Shown here: piece after piece, positions 61,020 to 64,000 of the stretch
Layout: each line of letters opens with the position of its first letter
How positions within the stretch are numbered: position 1 is the stretch's first letter
From: Polytrichum commune
Taxonomy: Eukaryota > Streptophyta > Polytrichopsida > Polytrichales > Polytrichaceae
Reading direction: 5' to 3'
DNA length: 64,000 nt
Assembly: GCA_950295325.1 (NCBI GenBank)
Contig: OX485807.1
Span: 4,530,501-4,594,500, forward strand
The notes under the pieces: model-generated
The model's input: the letters and a program-made list of their open reading frames with translations, nothing else
Told to the model about the DNA's origin: nothing
The model's database searches: none
Position numbers and translations under genes: made by a program

Positions 61020-62948
61020 ATCAACAATCGATGAACTGGAGGTGCAAGGAGCCGAGGTATGGTGCAGGATTGCCGAATTGGAGAAACAATTGTCGGATCG
61101 GAAGGATAAAATTGAGCAGGTGCAAGAGAGAAGCGTTGAGTGCCTTCAACAAATTAATCAAATGTTGCAGGAGAAATTGAGTGATCATTGGAAGCATGAG
61201 CAACTACAAACTATTAATGGTGCTTTGAAGATTCAACTTGAGGATTCTCAGAGGGAGCTCAATCGGTTGCAAGATGAGAGACCAAGGAAAGATATGGCGT
61301 GGCCAATCATGGTGGAGAAGTCGGTCAACACCATGCCAGTTGAATTGGTGTTCTTAACCCCCTCGGTGACGGTGGTGCAATGCACACCCAACCCGTGGGA
61401 GTCCACCTCAACTCCACCCTTGCCTCTCTTGTCTATGAAAACGTGTATTAGACTATTGTCGGCCGAGGGTAAGGTGCTTCCCCAATTTAATTTGCACAAT
61501 CTGTACGAGTTACAAAGAATTTTTTTTTATCATGGCCGGAAAGAAGATTGAAGAGTTATTCACTCATGAGCAATTTCAGATTCTGTGGGAATTTAGTGTG
61601 AAGCTGAAGGTGGAAAATCTTTTCACCGAGATTTTGGCTCGTAAACATTTGAGGTTATTAGACCTTTTTGTTGTTTTTGTGAAAATTGGAGATGTGGGAG
61701 CTCGAATTTATCTGTACTATTCCGGGTGTGAAGAGCAGCTTCAAATTAGGAGGAGCATCGGAACACATGTACATGAGCGTGTGGTCAATTGGGCGGATTA
61801 TGGCTCTCAAATGTCACAACAATTTTATGGACATGATAATAATACCAGGGCCAAATGGCGAAATACTTTGGAATCATTGTTGCTCCGGATGAAGGATGTG
61901 GAATATTTGGTTCGAATTCTGGGTAGCAATTTGAAGCGAACCTATCAATTTACAAAGGTAGTGGATTTTATCAATTCCCACTACATTTACAACTGGGAAC
62001 GGGCCGAGGATTGAATGGAGAGGTATTTGCAAGCAATTGAGGCGAAGAAAGCACCCATGCTTGCAACGCAAGGGCAAGTACAATTTTCTAACCATGTGTC
62101 AGGTTATCGTCCCAAACAGATGATGCGGATGACTATGACTTTAGAAGGAAGCAAGGCCAATAAGAGGTACTTAGGCAAGTACCTGGAACTTTTTGACGAT
62201 GACATCGAGCAACTTGTTCCTACCTAGCTCGTATTGGCCTGGATTCTTGAAGACTATGGTCTTCAAAGATATAAACCGGTGGTTGCCGATATCATCTACA
62301 AGCAAATTAGCGGGCCATGGTCGTTCGAACCACCCCCAACAATTCAAAGTCATCCTCAAATTTTTCCCTGTGATCGATGACACAAATGGGCACTTGATGC
62401 TACAATCAACTCAATTGAATATAATTGGCCTCAGATTCAGGGAGCCCCGAGATTTAATACACCGGCCCAGTGTCAAGCGGCATATCAATGATTTTTTGAA
62501 AAGCATCGAGACTACCAAGATCCGGTTTTTTATCGAACAACAATTATTTTGTGCAGCCTTGGCGGAGTGGTGCGAACGATGGAACTTTGCCATTAACGTG
62601 AACACTCACCAGGAAGCGAGATATGAGTTGCTTATGTTGTTGAAGGTCCAGTATCGACCTGCTCGGTGGCTGAGATTGGTGCAGGCAATGACAATTATTC
62701 ATTTCATCAAAGGGGTTCATATTAGTCTCATTAATGAGTTTCCTTACACGAGAGTTGGTCCCTATAATAGATTTTTGAGGTGGCAGCGCCAATGTAATCA
62801 TCAGGGAGTTGTACAAGACGAGGATTTATAGAGGGCCATCTTTCGAATGGAAGGCAAGGACTTAAAGAAGAGAGGGAAGCAGAGAAGCCGAGAAGATCTC
62901 GAGGATGAAGAATACGATGATCGTGAGAGTTCGGCAAAACGACTCTAG
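60958..62948 (+). pseudogene. Cluster of broken ORFs of an unknown, probably mobile, element
   Basis: Three plus-strand coding stretches in changing frames. The first (60958-61551) has a long coiled coil (VQGAEVWCRIAELEKQLSDR and following). The second (61532-62226) reads through one in-frame TGA at 62012-62014. The third (62193-62831) continues past a TAG to 62948, with a basic/acidic tail (KDLKKRGKQRSREDLEDEEY) like a nuclear signal. Hydrophobic and aromatic patterns look protein-like, but I recognise no family. The cluster starts at the outer edge of duplication arm 2 and has no counterpart beside arm 1, so it was added or lost after the duplication or marks its end. Confidence 0.45.
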
Positions 62949-64000
62949 ATTGGTGAGGATGCCAAGTGATACATGAGGGGGCCATGTAATCCACATATTT
63001 GTTTTGGAGATAGCATTTTGTGATTTTAATTGTTAAGAATGAAACAATATTACTCTACAGTTCTTGATTAGTGACAAACTGATCAATTTATCACTTAGAT
63101 ATTGAAATGGTAAAAAATTAGTAACAGTTATCAAGATGCAGATTGGTTGGCCATAGACTGTAGTGTGAATAGGGACATTTTGTGAAAGGGCCATAGTCTG
63201 ATACGGTGGTTACTAACCGAACCCTTCTTCTTCAATGTTTTAGCTTGTACAAGATAATACAAAAGATATTGTCTTGCTAACATCTCGCATGGCACAAACA
63301 TGTTAGCTAGCCATAAGAGAGAAACACTTTTAATTAACACACTTGACAACCATAAGTTTAGCACATATGGAAGTTTGGCATTATGAGATTTTATGATAAA
63401 TTTATTGTTAAAGTATAATCCACTTGAAAGATATCATTTGCGGTTCATTGCCATACATTTGTTTTTTACAAGCCACTCAAAAAATTGAAAATTATAAATT
63501 AGAGGACTTTAATTTCAACACATTACATCAGTTGTGGAATGTTTGTATAAATGCACCTCGAGGAAGTGTCATCCCGTTTAAAGCTTACATAAGAGTTACA
63601 AAATTGGAGAGATTAAGATACAATTGACATATATGATTACGATGGCACACTTTCGAATTGCATTTCATTCCAAATCCAGGATATCAAGCATGATTGTTGA
63701 ATTACAAGTAGCAATGACATCTCTTTACTATAATGTCGAGACTTTCATGCCCAATGAGATTGGAAAGCTTTGAAATACTAACAATGCCTCCACTTGAAGA
63801 AAAATTACTAATGTCATAAGTAAACGTTGTTTCTCCATATGCAAATTTGTCATTGGATGATGTTTTGTTGTAAATGGTAGTTGAATAGTTGTGTGTTCGG
63901 AAATCAGTAAAATGAAACCTTATTATGATGCCAAAGTGGAATAAACTTGAAGAGAAAAATGTTGCAGAATTTATATACAACACCAATGTACAACTTTGAA
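62949..64000. other. AT-rich intergenic DNA, no gene seen
   Basis: Only short frames without domain or pattern. No terminal repeats or RNA gene recognised. Confidence 0.5.

Overview
This window is nuclear DNA of a land plant. The evidence is GT-AG introns, plant-type transposons (PIF/Harbinger, Mutator-like, Tourist-like MITEs, LTR-type insertions) and a plant MLKL-like kinase family. The long AT-rich, gene-poor stretches suit a large, repeat-rich genome, possibly a fern or lycophyte. I cannot fix the species from sequence alone.

The main host genes are three copies of one four-exon family. Each copy joins an N-terminal helical domain, a protein kinase (or pseudokinase) domain and a C-terminal domain of about 210-218 residues that I do not recognise. 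Gene A (12856 to 7637, minus) is open throughout (816 codons by my splicing). Copy 1 (22358 to 19032, minus) has a 1-base frameshift in the kinase N-lobe. Copy 2 (55902 to 59211, plus) has a 2-base deletion in the HRD catalytic loop. Copies 1 and 2 sit in a large inverted segmental duplication (arms about 17011-22403 and 55862-61019) whose flanks and introns are nearly identical. The exon for the C-terminal domain is clearly more diverged than its surroundings, mostly by amino-acid-changing differences in clusters. This is the most interesting signal in the window.

The 33 kb between the arms is almost all nested mobile DNA. In order it holds a PIF/Harbinger element (about 22.5-27.1 kb, decayed ORF1 and DDE transposase), a decayed Mutator-like element (about 28.8-45 kb), a second PIF/Harbinger element (50239-54546) and a related non-autonomous element back to back with it (54550-55582). 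The Mutator-like element has a SWIM-finger transposase on plus facing a C48/Ulp1 protease gene on minus. It is broken up by three insertions of one family with TGTSAG...CTCACA ends and perfect 5-bp target duplications (ATGGT, CCCAC, CCTGG). Removing two of these on paper rejoins reading frames. A fourth, different element with 5-bp duplication AAGAG (44921-49036) carries an intact 690-aa ORF with gag/transposon-like features.

The left 17 kb (outside gene A) is mostly anonymous AT-rich DNA with MITEs, hairpins and tandem duplications. The right end (61-63 kb) has a plus-strand cluster of broken ORFs of unknown family, then nothing recognisable. I saw no rRNA, convincing tRNA, CRISPR or bacterial feature.
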